Assembly (NCBI GenBank): GCA_014529385.2
Contig: CM043947.1
Location: 100,385,186-100,449,185, forward strand
Direction: 5' to 3'
From: Adiantum capillus-veneris
Taxonomy: Eukaryota; Streptophyta; Polypodiopsida; Polypodiales; Pteridaceae
DNA: 64,000 nucleotides
The notes under the pieces were generated by a model that was not told where the DNA came from, ran no database searches, and saw only the letters and a program-made list of their open reading frames with translations. This document shows, piece by piece, positions 33,835-47,084 of the stretch (position 1 is the stretch's first letter; every line of letters starts with the position of its first letter). The position numbers and the translations under genes were made by a program.

Positions 33835-35322
33835 GTTAGATTAAATGCCAAGCCTTCATACTGCAAGTATGCAAGCTAACTCAAGAATGCCACAAGATGA
33901 TTATGTCTTAATAACTCATACCTCATCCTAAGATTATCATAAACTTCCTTCGTATGCAACATGAGATCAAGATTACTGTACTAATTAAATGAATCATTAT
34001 AACATACAATGGTAGACTATAACCATGAAAATACCCAATATAATAGATGATTCATACACAATTTGCTAAAGCAACACAATACCCTACTTGTACATCTTTT
34101 TTTTGTATGCAAGAAGTCTCATAATTATGTCCTAATTTCATGGGAAAATCAAGGGTTTAATTCCTTGATTAATCCTCAATTTGGATGCACAAAAATATCA
34201 CCATATCTTAGAGAATCATAGGTGAAGAGCTTTATGCACAACATGCATAACTACTAATGATGACTATATCCATAAACTCATGCTTAATTAAAGGAAAATT
34301 AACTATCTTTAAGAGCAAGGTGCTCCTTAACCTAAAAATGGAAATAAAATCAATGGATGGAAACCATTGACAATACCCCACATATAATAGAGAATAGATT
34401 ATTGAACGATGTAGCGAGCTAGCATAATTAAGCTTGACATAGGAATCCTCTAGAGAAAAGAGACTATGGAGCAATAGGATTAACAGACATATAATTAAAT
34501 TACCCTCAATTAAGACCTCCTCTGTGTGTTATGTGATGTAGAAAGGCTTCACAAAAGAATGATATGGCAGCAACACTCCCTTGCACTGACTTGGAAATTG
34601 TGTGTAAAACTGGGTGGGAATGCTCCTTATACAAGCTTCTGGGGGTTGCTTGATGGCCAAGGCATGCCCATACCTCCCTTGCTTGCCCCCTCTTGCCAAA
34701 AGGAGAAGTAGGGGTGTCACAACCCTCTCACTAACCACTTGAGGTGTCCCCTTTTACCTAAATTAAGTGATACACCTCTCTAGTCCATACTTAGCCTCCA
34801 TGCCACATTCCCATACTTGACCCAACACAAGGCTACCTATACACATGACCCATGGCCATACATGATGGGGTTACATGCCCATGAATACTCATGACCATGC
34901 ATACCCATGCATGCACATCCTAATACGTGCCAAATGCTAACCTTAGGCTTACCATATCTATACTAACCCAAATTTAATTCTGGAACTTGCTAACTCAAGA
35001 TAGACCTGGAGATAGCAGATACGACTACCTGCCATAAATAGCAACTTCCAATGTCCGGACCCTATTTTTAAGGAAATCTGGGTCGGTGGACGGTTTGAAG
35101 AGCTAGTCGACCTTAGACCATGCCGAGGGTCAAAAAATTTCTATTTTTGGAAAATTTTCACAAAAATTGAATTTGACCAGAATTAAAAGTTTTACAAGGA
35201 TCACAACATAAAAATGACATCTGATCACTGAAACCTACTAAAAATAGCATCTTTTGTCAAACTGATATTTAGTCCTAAAATTTTACATAGGTAACCCTGT
35301 TCTAGGGCAGGTAGAGACCTTA
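33835..35322 (-). repeat. Presumed 3' LTR of the minus-strand chromovirus
   Basis: It follows the integrase/chromodomain frame. Read on the minus strand it would start TGTAAGGTCTC (35322) and end TCTAACA (33835), TG...CA ends of a 1.49-kb LTR. No second copy is in the window to prove it. Confidence 0.35.
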
Positions 35323-35339
35323 CATTGTGCCCAACATGA

Positions 35340-36709
35340 AAGAATTGAGATGCCCTCATCTCAAGGGTAAGTCTGGGTAATCCTTCTGAAGTGTTAGTTG
35401 ATCTTCCCACATTGTGTCTTCTTCTGGAAAGTCCTTCCACTTGACTATGTTCGATAATGTTCCTATTCCTTAGTTTTCTTTCCCGCGTCTCAATGATGTA
35501 ATCAGGTTGTAGCTCGAGAACGCCTTGAGTAGGAATAACAACTTGCTCTGCATCGACAAGATAATTGGGATTGGGAATATAGGGTTTAAGTAAACTCACG
35601 TGAAAAACGTCATGAACTTTAAGGTTTGAGGGTAATTGGCACTTGTAAGCTTGGTCACTTACAACCTTTACAATCTCATAAGGTCCACAGTATCTTGGGC
35701 TAAGCTTCTTGAATTTTCCTAAGGATAGATTAGTCCTCTTGGGTCTAACCCTGAGAAATAATTTGTCGCCTAACTTAAAAGTTCTTTCAGATCTTTTTTT
35801 GTTTGCATGATGCTTCTGTCTGTCCTGGGCTGCTTGAATATCCTTGCGAATTGCCCTAGTCTGCGCTTCCATATCTTGTAACATTTGCTTTGAGGCTTCC
35901 ACTTTAATAGTTGGATCAAAAAAGTTCAGTGGAGCTATACACTCTTGTCCATAGAGTGCCTTGAATGGTGACATTCCTATGCTTCTATGATCGAAGGAAT
36001 TATAAGCATATTCTACTAAAGGAAGATATTGGATCCATTTCCTTGGCTCTTGTGAACAATAAGCTCTAAGAATATCCTCGATTACTTGGTTCACCCTTTC
36101 AGTCTACCTATCGGTCTGAGGATGACGGTCTGAGGATGATATGTTGTACTGAAGCATAGCTGAGCTCCAATTGCTTGAAAAGAGAAGTCCAAAACTTTGA
36201 AGTAAACTTTGCATCTCTATCATTGACGATTCTTCTCGGTAAACCGTGAAGTCTAAAGATTTCCTTGATGAAAACCCTACCGATGTCAGGAGCACTGTAG
36301 GTCGTCTTGACAGGTATCAAGTGAGCCACCTTAGTGAGCATATCGACAACCACAAATACAGAGTCGTAGACTCTGGCAGAAGGTAATCCAGTGAAAAAAT
36401 CCATACTGATACACTCCCATTTTATTTGAGGTATATCAAGAGGTTTGAGTTCCCCGGGAAGCTTGATTCGTTCGGCTTTAATTTGCTGACAAGATAAACA
36501 CTGTTTTACGTAACGAAGAACATCACCTTTCATTGCTGGCCAAAAATAACTTCTTCTGACTGCATTCAAGGTTTTTGCATACCCTGGGTGTCCCGAAGTC
36601 GGGCTATCATGAGCCTCAAATAAAATTGCTTTCTTTAGTGCTGGATCCTTAGGTATATAAAGTCTTTGACCAAGATAAAGAAATTCCCCTTGAAGAGAAT
36701 AGTCTTTAG
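35340..36709 (-). pseudogene. Chromovirus (Ty3/gypsy) integrase with broken chromodomain
   Basis: The minus strand reads from LYIPKDPALKKAILFEAHDS through the HHCC zinc finger (HDSPTSGH, CLSCQQIKAE) and the integrase core (MDFFTGLPSARVYDSVFVVV, NDRDAKFTSKFW). A 14-base tandem duplication at 36112-36139 shifts the frame exactly where the last catalytic region (YHPQTDGQTER-type) should be, and a CAG-to-TAG stop follows. The frame resumes at about 36090 (VIEDILRAYCSQEPRKW), then the C-terminal GPY/F-type domain (LSPRYCGPYEIVKVVSD, VHDVFHVSLLKPYI). A chromodomain-like tail sits near 35450, where its two Trp residues (VKWKDFPEEDTMW) are in a different frame from RERKLRNRNII, so a further indel breaks it. 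The right edge at 36709 is the insertion point of the dual-RNase-H element. Confidence 0.88.
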
Positions 36710-36713
36710 CCGG
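36710..36713. repeat. Left target-site duplication CCGG
   Basis: CCGG here and at 48764-48767 flank the 12-kb element. With one copy removed the chromovirus frame reads through from RNase H to integrase. Confidence 0.85.
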
Positions 36714-39310
<2,597 letters not shown>

Positions 39311-39312
39311 TT

Positions 39313-39332
39313 TGGTGCCCCCACGGAGGAGG
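39313..39332 (+). other. Candidate primer-binding site of the dual-RNase-H element
   Basis: TGGTGCCCCCACGGAGG starts two bases after the LTR end, the right place for a primer-binding site. I cannot assign the tRNA. Confidence 0.45.
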
Positions 39333-39386
39333 GCTTTTCTAAGACCCTTCAGTTTACAATGCTAAAAGTGACACCCACTATCAATC

Positions 39387-40350
39387 ATGGAAGAATGGCT
39401 GAAGGAATTTTCTAACTGGAGGACAGAAGAAGAGGAGACGAAGGAGGCACTAGCCGCCTTTATTGAGGTGCTACTACCAGGCTGTAGTGTCGTCAGCATT
39501 CAAGAGGTAAATTCTCCATCTCGTGTCGTTCATTCTAACTATAAATCGAAAGCATCAAGTGGGAGGTTGGTGAAGTTCCATCACTGTTGAGCCAAGACAC
39601 AAGGCACACTGTCAATGAGTGCCAGCAACGAAGGCAGCGAAAGGGCTGAAGTCATCTACATCGACATTCATCGCGAAGAAATCATTCACATCAAGGAAGA
39701 AAAGCAAACAATGAGACCTCTTTTCCCTAAAGAAACTGCAGTCAAAGATATAACTCCAAAGTGGCTCAAAGGAGCTGCTCGAGCCAAAGGCAAGGAGAAG
39801 GTAAGCTAGTCTGGAAACACATGACCCCGAAGGGAGAAGCATCTGGCCAAGCAAGTGATTCAAGCTCAGAAAGCCGGGTTGTACCCACTTTGTCAAGGAA
39901 GAAGTCATCCGAAGCTAAACGGCGGAAGGTCGCCTATCGATTTGCACGACGCATGCGAGTGCTACCAATCCACTTCGACAATCCGGAAGAAGAAGTGGTA
40001 AGAAGATTCCCATGTCCTAGAGAAGAGTGGTTCGGCTACTACTCTCATTGTTTTGGGAAGCGAGTGGAGGACCTTCCTCCTCTCCCTGTACAACTTATCC
40101 TGGAGAAGCTCTCTACCACGGGAGAAACCCAGTGGGCTGGGGATGAGTTGCAACTAAATGGAGTAGAATTCATGTAACACACCGATTACGGAAATTACCT
40201 GAAATTGCTCTTAGCCGAGAGGCTAGGAGTGGTCAGACGCATCGCCATCACCCCGTACGTGTCGAGCAACGAAGGAAAGGTAAAGCCCATGAAAGGTGAC
40301 GACCTCTTGTGGATGTGCCGACTCATCAACACTGGCACGGTAGGAGTTTA
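39387..40350 (+). pseudogene. Extra open frame upstream of gag (ORF1-like), broken
   Basis: A frame starting MEEWLKEFSNWRTEEEETKE at 39387 runs on, after one TGA near 39588, to about 39805 (EVIYIDIHREEIIHIKEEKQ). It continues after a frame change with SRKKSSEAKRRKVAYRFARR, a basic stretch like a nuclear targeting signal. Then come WFGYYSHCFGKRVEDLPPLP and, past another stop at 40178, YLKLLLAERLGVVRRI and GDDLLWMCRLINTG. About 320 codons in total. Ogre-type elements are known for an additional ORF of unknown function between the 5' LTR and gag, and the position here fits that. I recognise no domain and assign no function. Confidence 0.55.
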
Positions 40351-40680
40351 AGTAAGTATTCCACCCTCTGTGCATAATGGAAAACGGGCCGACGGCATTC
40401 CCGTTCAGATTCCTGCAGCATATGCATGTGAATATCTATGTAGATAGGAAAGTCTTCTACCAACAGAAGATCGTATACCTATTCGATGCGGTGGTACTAG
40501 GAGAAATCCTCAGTTCCCCGAACCCTATCATTCTTCCCATATTAGATTACCATCATTCCTTTAATGTCTCTATTTTTATCCTGTTTTAACCTATCCATCC
40601 ACCCCTGTAAAAAGCCGCTATGAGCCGCTACTGTTGATGTAAAAGGAAAAAAAAGGTTTGTAATTTCCTGAGTCACCACC

Positions 40681-41655
40681 ATGGCAAGTGTTTCTTTCCC
40701 CACGTTCAGTGGAAAGAAGGGAGAGGATCTCACCACCAACTTTTTGGATGAGTTCGACATTGCTTGTGTCGTCTCCAACAAAGATGACGACGTTTCACGA
40801 CTTATAATTTTTCCTCTACTGATGAAAGTAGAGGCCAAGTCCTGGTATAATGCATTGCCCCAGGCTACCAAGAATGCATGGGATGTGTTAAGGGCTGCTT
40901 TTGTAAAGAGGTTTGGTGGAGGCACAACCTTGGAGAAGCTATGGCAGCTACTGACAGAATTAAAGCAGGGAGGCCTACTGGAGTATGCCACCTACGAGTC
41001 AAAGTTTGTGGACTTATGGGAGAGATGGGTTGCCTCACTGAAGGAAGGCGAAGGAGCGCCTAATTTCCTATAGAAGGACCATTTCATTGCTGGTCTATGG
41101 TCGCTGCTTAGAGAGAAGGTAAAGGGAAGGTTTCCTGCAACATATGAGTTGGCAGTCAAAGTAGCCTGCCTTAAAGACAAGAAGCTACACATGCAAGCAA
41201 GAGTAAACGAGTCAGAGGAAAGAAGCTCGGCCCGACCAACCCCAGTGGCTACAACAGCCAATCATAGAGTCCAATCGCAGGAGGCATCAGAAGAACAACA
41301 GGATCTACTGAGTCGCATCACCACCCAACTAGAGAGTTTATCTGTGCATCTGGTGCAGCAAGGGCATGCATCTGGCAGAAACCCAAAACAAGGAAGGGGA
41401 CAACGAAGGCAGAACCCAGAGTACCACTGTTACAAATGCGGGGAAGATGGCCATGGAATGTACTACTGCCCACACCCTAGGAAGCATAATTTCAATAGAG
41501 GGGGGAGACAGAATCAGATCTCTCCGCGAAGAGCAAGACCACCACCACCTAGGAAGCCAGGACCAATCCCACCGGTCCAAATCCTTCGACCACCTGTACA
41601 ACAGCAACCACCACCGCAACCTCTCATCTCGCCACTACCCCCCCACCTGCTGTGA
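40681..41655 (+). pseudogene. gag of the dual-RNase-H element
   Basis: It starts MASVSFPTFSGKKGEDLTTN at 40681. The capsid domain follows (SWYNALPQATKNAWDVLRAA, RFGGGTTLEKLWQLLTELKQ, EYATYESKFVDLWERW). An in-frame TAG at about 41071 interrupts it between GAPNFL and KDHFIAGLWSLLREKVKGRF. The zinc knuckle CYKCGEDGHGMYYC lies at about 41428-41469, followed by a Pro/Gln-rich tail. A frame change at a run of C residues near 41640 separates it from the protease frame. Apart from the single stop it looks complete. Confidence 0.88.
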
Positions 41656-42404
41656 ACCAAGCGGTGAGTGTTATTAGCTTAGAGGCTAAAGGGAAGGCGA
41701 AGGTAGAAGAAACATCTCGAGAGAAGCACAAAGGAGAGGTGAAGGTAGAAGAAGTGGATGCTATGGGAGTGAAACGTGCGAGGCACGAGGAGGCATTTCA
41801 AAGAGAAGAGGAGATGAAAGGGAAGGCCGAGTCTAGCAAGCAAGCAGCTAAACCACGTCGGAAGATAGACATCGTGGACTTCTCACTAGGTGAGTATGCA
41901 AAACCCTATGACTTAGTTCAGGATGTGTTAATGCAGGGCCCGAAGATAACTTGGCCCCAATTACTCCACCTTGCACCCAGAATGAGGAGGCAATGGACGA
42001 AAATGGTAAGTACCAGGAAATCAAGACCCAGGATAGTTGGGGCTATCTCTGGGAAGGATCTTGACGACATCCTGCTAACCATGGATGGTCACATCAAGGG
42101 GCAACGGATTTCAAACGTCTACATAGATGGTGGCATGCAAATATGCGTCATGAGTGAGAAGATGATGCACCATCTAGGTCTAGAGGTAAGTAGGCTGGCA
42201 CCCTGCCGAGCCAAGATGGCAAACAATGTAAGAGTGAAATGCGTAGGCATTGTAAATGCGGTCAAAGTAAAAGCATTCAATATAGAAGTGGAGGTAGACA
42301 TCTTCGTCATGCCACACAAAGGGGAGGGCTACCCCATCATTCTTGGGAGGCCTTGGCTTATGGCTATGGAAGCTAAACAAGGCTGGAGCACCGGGATGAT
42401 CTAG
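41652..42404 (+). pseudogene. Protease region of the dual-RNase-H element, altered active site
   Basis: The 250-residue frame starts with a Lys/Glu-rich linker, then a conserved segment (FSLGEYAKPYDLVQDVLMQG, ITWPQLLHLAPRMRRQW). The retropepsin region follows: VYIDGGMQICVMSEKMMHHL, then DIFVMPHKGEGYPIILGRPW. The active site reads Asp-Gly-Gly where a functional enzyme has Asp-Thr/Ser-Gly. ILGRPWL, the conserved C-terminal motif, is intact. The stop at 42402-42404 falls just after the domain, and 42405-42870 holds a degenerate continuation towards reverse transcriptase. Confidence 0.8.
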
Positions 42405-42779
42405 ATGAAGGATGCTAAAGGGAAGTCCATATTCTACGACATGAGGATTGGAAAGCAGCACAACATGATTTTGGAGGCTTGAGAAGACGAGTCCACAAGC
42501 GACTACTCGTCTACCTCAGGAGAAGAGACGACCACCACCGACGGAAGTGACAGTAGCATCGAAGTAATGGGAGTCATTCTTAAAGACCTAAACAGATTAA
42601 CACAATCTGAAACAACCTCAACAAACCAAGAGGGATCATCAGGTATGCAGTCCTTGGAGAATGCAGGTAAGCTACAAAAAATGGTCTCAAATGAGTTAAC
42701 CAATGAAGAAAGGAAGGAGTACGTCTCCATGCTAGGTAACTTCACTACTTTGTCATTGATGGCTATGATACGATCATAG

Positions 42780-43951
42780 GAATTACAGTAGTACAACACC
42801 ACATAAAGCTCAAGGAAGGCAATAAACCCGTAGTACAAAAGCTTAAAAGACTTGGAGTAATCCAACAAGAGGCATTGCTTAAAGAAGTGAGAAGTTTGCT
42901 ACAAGCACGTTTCATCTATCCTGTTGAAGACTCAGAATGGGTCTCCCCAGTAGTAGTCACACCAAAAAAAAATGGTAAGTGGAGAGTCTGTGTGGATTAT
43001 AAACCTCTCAATGTAGCCACGAAGAGGGACCACTTTCCTCTCCCATTCCAGGATGAAATACTCAATGAAGTGGCAGGTCACGAGCGATACACAGTATGCG
43101 ATGGCTACTCAGGATACTTCCAGATTAGCATTGCGGAGGAGGATCAGAAGAAGACAACCTTCATCACACCTTGGGGATGTTTTGCCTACAGAGTGATGCC
43201 GTTTGGCCTCATTAAGGCCCCGGCCACGTTTCAACGCTATGTGACTTTTGTTTTCCAACCCTACTTTGGAACATCAATACAGGTTTTCATAGATAATTTT
43301 TGCATTTATAGCTCACCAGCCCTTCATTTAAGAAACGTCTATGATGGCTTAACCAGGCTGCAAACCTTGGGTGGCCAACTCAACGTGGACAAGTGTCATA
43401 TTGGTGAGACCAAAGTCACTCTCCTTGGTCATGTAATTTCAGCAAAAGGAATCGAGGTTGACCCGAGCAAGATTTAGGCTCTGGTATCTTTATCATCACC
43501 CACCGCCGTGGTTTCTTTCCTTCAGAAGGTAAGATACTTAAGCAAGTTCATTCACCTGCTATCTCAAGTGGTCCTTCCCCTACAACAACTCACCCATAGG
43601 GATGTTTTCTCATGGAGTGAAGAGAACGAGCAGCAATTTACTGAGGTAAAGAAAATCCTAGCTAAGCTTCCCCCTATTTCACCTCCTAAGTGGGACGAGC
43701 CATTTTATGTGAACCCTAGTGTGGGAAGTGATACACTCGGAGCAATGCTAATGCAAAAGGACCCCAAAACTTCTTTCATGCGCCCTATTTACTTCTCTAG
43801 TTGGGTCATGACCCCATCAGAAAAAGGATTTACCGAAGTAGAACACATGGTTCTGGCACTAATGTTTGCTACCACAAAGTTCCGCTCCTATCTCCTGCCT
43901 AGACCCTTTGTAATCCTGACAATGGAGGAGGTTTTCCCATATGTAATGTGA
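42780..43951 (+). pseudogene. Reverse transcriptase and first RNase H of the dual-RNase-H element
   Basis: 42875-43477 covers most of the reverse transcriptase: YPVEDSEWVSPVVVTPKKNG, WRVCVDYKPLNVATKRDHFP, YSGYFQISIAEEDQKKTTF and YRVMPFGLIKAPATFQRYV. The catalytic box is FIDNFCIYS, so the second Asp of the usual YMDD-type motif is Asn. A stop (TAG) at about 43475 separates it from the RNase H, whose frame is 43508-43951. This domain has lost its catalytic residues: FYVNPSVGSDTLGAMLMQ lacks the first Asp and VILTMEEVFPYV lacks the Asp after Thr. Loss of the first RNase H is typical where a second one took over. Confidence 0.88.
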
Positions 43952-43954
43952 CAC

Positions 43955-44599
43955 ATGGATGTCTCATCTAGGATCTCAAAGTGGTTAATTAGACTACAAG
44001 AGTTGGACTACGCTATGCAAGTAGAAAACTCCACCAGGGCTAGTTTAGTAGGAATTCTCACTCATCGCCATTATGAGAAGAAGCTGAAGGTCAACACGGA
44101 AGCAAAGGAAGAAAAACCAACGATAGAAAGTCCTAGGCTAGAGAGAGCTCACTCTCTTTTCTTTGACGGAGCATACAAGAGAACAATGGATCAGTTTGCA
44201 ACAGGCATGGTCATTTTCAATGAACAGCAAGAAAGAGTATTCTCCATGGGGCAGTTATTACACTCCCACTCCAAAAATGAAGCAGAATATGCAGCCCTAA
44301 TTCTTGGGTTGGAACAATGTATTTCACAAAAAATTCAGTGCCTAAATGTGTTCGGCGACGCTTTGCTTTTGATAAGGAAAATAAATGGCACTTGGGATTG
44401 CAAAAATCAGGTTTTACTTGGTCAACTTCGCCAAGTTAAGGACCTTCTAAAGAGGTTTGAAGCAGTGAAACTCTTCCATGTCCCCAGAGCAGAAAATCAA
44501 GAGGCAGATGCGCTAGCTAAAGAAAGAATACAAGACGTTCTCGTAGGGGCAATCAAATTAAAACTACCCCTCTTCCAAGAATACAAGACGTTCTCGTAG
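43955..44599 (+). CDS. Second, archaeal-type RNase H of the dual-RNase-H element
   Basis: The frame contains a full RNase H of the RVT_3 (archaeal-like) type: HSLFFDGAYKRTMDQFATGM, HSKNEAEYAALILGLEQCIS, LNVFGDALLLIRKINGTW and HVPRAENQEADALAKE. The four acidic positions D-E-D-D are all present, and the frame through the domain is unbroken. The frame is lost only at its end, where a 53-base tandem duplication (44526-44631) shifts it before the integrase. It would degrade the RNA strand of RNA-DNA hybrids during reverse transcription. As part of a dead polyprotein it is not expected to be made. Confidence 0.85.
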   Translation: MDVSSRISKWLIRLQELDYAMQVENSTRASLVGILTHRHYEKKLKVNTEAKEEKPTIESPRLERAHSLFFDGAYKRTMDQFATGMVIFNEQQERVFSMGQLLHSHSKNEAEYAALILGLEQCISQKIQCLNVFGDALLLIRKINGTWDCKNQVLLGQLRQVKDLLKRFEAVKLFHVPRAENQEADALAKERIQDVLVGAIKLKLPLFQEYKTFS

Positions 44600-44631
44600 G
44601 GGCAATCAAATTAAAACTACCCCTCTTCCAA
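44526..44631. repeat. 53-base tandem duplication that shifts the pol frame
   Basis: GAATACAAGACGTTCTCGTA at 44526 repeats at 44579. The length is not a multiple of three, so the frame changes between RNase H and integrase. Confidence 0.95.
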
Positions 44632-44643
44632 GGTAGTGATGCT

Positions 44644-46071
44644 ATGCCTGATATAATCAATTTTCTAGATACAGGAGAATGTCCAGCAGGACACACCAAA
44701 GGCCAAAAACAGTGGCTGGTAAGGAAGGCTACTAGGTACCGCCTTATAGACGACCACTTGTATTGTAAGGGCAAAGATCAAATTCTCAGGCGGGTGCCAA
44801 CCTCCAATGAAATCACAGAGGTAATTTCAAGTTGCCATGACGGCGTCTGCGGTGGTCATTTTGCTCTAGATATCACCAGTAGGAAGATTCTATAGGCAAG
44901 ATACTTTTGGCCTAGTTTGAACAGGGATGTACACCATTGGTGTAAAACATGTAAGGCTTGTCAAGTGGCGAGTGATCGCACATTAACCTACGAGCCACAA
45001 ACCCCTATCATTTCATATGGTCCTTTTGAGAAATGGGGAATAGATGCAATCGGTCCTTTACCAAGGGCCCAATCAGGTAAACTGTACATCATAGTGGGTG
45101 TAGACTACATGAATCGATGGGCAAAAGCAACGGCCATCACCCGCATTACAGCCCAAGAGGTGGCAAAGTTCATTTTTGAGCATATCGTTTGCTGTTTTGG
45201 CACTCCTCTTGAGATAATATCAGATAGAGGACCAGGATTCAGAGGTGATTGGGTGGGAGAACCGATGAAAAGGTTAGGCATCACACGTCGGCATTCCACA
45301 CCATACTATCCACAATGCAATGGTCTGGTAGAGAAGGTAAATGGAATGATTTGCAAAATCATCACAAAACAGGTGAAAAACCACACAGGGGACTGGGATA
45401 AACATCTCATGGCAGCTCTTTGGGCCTACAGAACAACGTTCCAAACATCACTAGGTTTCACTCCTTTCCATCTAGTTTATGGGAAGGAGGCAATTCTACC
45501 CATTCAGGTACAAATAGCCAGCTTACGAGTCTTGGCTAGCCAGACACATCGTCCAATTGTAAACCTCCGAAACCACATCTTGGATCTGGAGAGACTCCAA
45601 CTTGATAGGGAAGAAGCAATCAATCACTATGCAGCACAGGTAGAACGACGTCGGCTCACTTTCAATCAAGGGCTTAAAGAAAAGGGACCGGAAAAAGGCA
45701 TGTTAGTACTGCGATACGACAACAAATTTGACACTAGGAAGGATAAGAAATTTCAACCCAGATGGGAAGGGCCATTCATCATCAAGAAACGCTATGACAA
45801 CGGTAGCTATAAGCTGATGGGAGAATTCACAAGGAAGGATAAGAAATTTCAACCCAGATGGGAAGGGCCATTCATCATCAAGAAACGCTATGACAACGAC
45901 AGCTATAAGCTGATGGAAGCAGATGGGAGAATTCACAAGACTAGGGTCAATGGATGGAGACTAAAAAGGTATTTTCTTAGGTTTGACCCAGGATTCGTGC
46001 TAGACATTCCAGAAGAGGGAGAACCCTCTAACTCTACAGCTGAAAAAGCAGAAGAAGGGCCAGAAGCATGA
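44644..46071 (+). pseudogene. Integrase of the dual-RNase-H element
   Basis: 44644-44895 carries the zinc-finger His pair (CHDGVCGGHFALDITSRKIL) and ends in TAG. The second frame, 44917-46071, resumes with WCKTCKACQVAS (the Cys pair). The core follows: KWGIDAIGPLPRAQSGKLYI, VGVDYMNRWAKATAI, ISDRGPGFRGDW and NGLVEKVNGMICKI, so D, D and E are present. ALWAYRTTFQTSLGFTPFHL and the C-terminal domain (WEGPFIIKKRYDNGSYKLM) complete it. A 96-base in-frame duplication at 45736-45927 repeats the C-terminal module once. The protein ends EKAEEGPEA about 30 bases before the 3' LTR. Confidence 0.9.
45736..45927. repeat. 96-base in-frame tandem duplication in integrase
   Basis: RKDKKFQPRWEGPFIIKKRY is encoded twice, at 45736 and 45832. 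The copies differ at very few bases, so the duplication is recent. Confidence 0.95.
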
Positions 46072-46085
46072 ATGCCTCTAGCAAA

Positions 46086-46099
46086 AGGGAGAGGGCTAA
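46086..46099 (+). other. Polypurine tract of the dual-RNase-H element
   Basis: AAAGGGAGAGGGCTAA lies immediately upstream of the 3' LTR, the standard plus-strand priming position. Confidence 0.75.
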
Positions 46100-46218
46100 T
46101 GATAGCCGACTTTTGAAAATCAAAGAAAAAAAAAAAGAAAAAAAACTTATTCCCCCCCCCCCCCCCCCACTCTCATTACCCCCCCCCCCTCGCCCGACGG
46201 GCATTGGATAAAATAACA

Positions 46219-46276
<58 letters not shown>

Positions 46277-46347
46277 TTCCCTACATACCCCTCCCTAATA
46301 TCCTCTCTCCCTCTCTCTCGATTTACCCCCCACTCTCATTCCCTCCC

Positions 46348-46390
<43 letters not shown>

Positions 46391-46677
46391 TTGGCCACGC
46401 GAAAGCTTTGAGCACTCACCCCCTGACCCCTCTTTTGTGCTCCCTCTGTGTGAGACCCATGGAACCACCCCCCCCCCCCCCCCCCTCCCCCACTCTCATT
46501 ACCCCCCTTGGCCCGCTAATATTATTTCCCCGACCCCTCCCCCCTCTTCCCCACCCGCTCGCCTCACCCTCCCCTCGGCTCATTCCCTCCCCCTTGGCAC
46601 GATGATATATTCCTTCACTCCCACCCATTGACTTGCTTCCCTCCTCTTGTCCTCAAGATCCCATGCAAGACAGTAGA

Positions 46678-46712
<35 letters not shown>

Positions 46713-46995
46713 TTCCTTCTTGTCCGGCGGCCCACAAGGCACGGCCCTCCTCCCTCTATTCCCTCACACTCTCACTCTCTCCCATGAGCCTGTGAAGGCG
46801 TTGAAAAGTCTCCCTTTCTCTCCCTTATCCACACACACTCTCTACCCACATACCCTATCCCTCCCTCTCCCTCACAATCTCTCGCTCTCAGCACAACAGG
46901 ACCACCCTCTCTCTCTCCATCTCGGGCGCTCAGGCCGCGCAGAAAATATCTCTCTCTCTCTCTCTCTCCTTCTCACGGACAGCGGCGGTAGTAGA

Positions 46996-47084
<89 letters not shown>

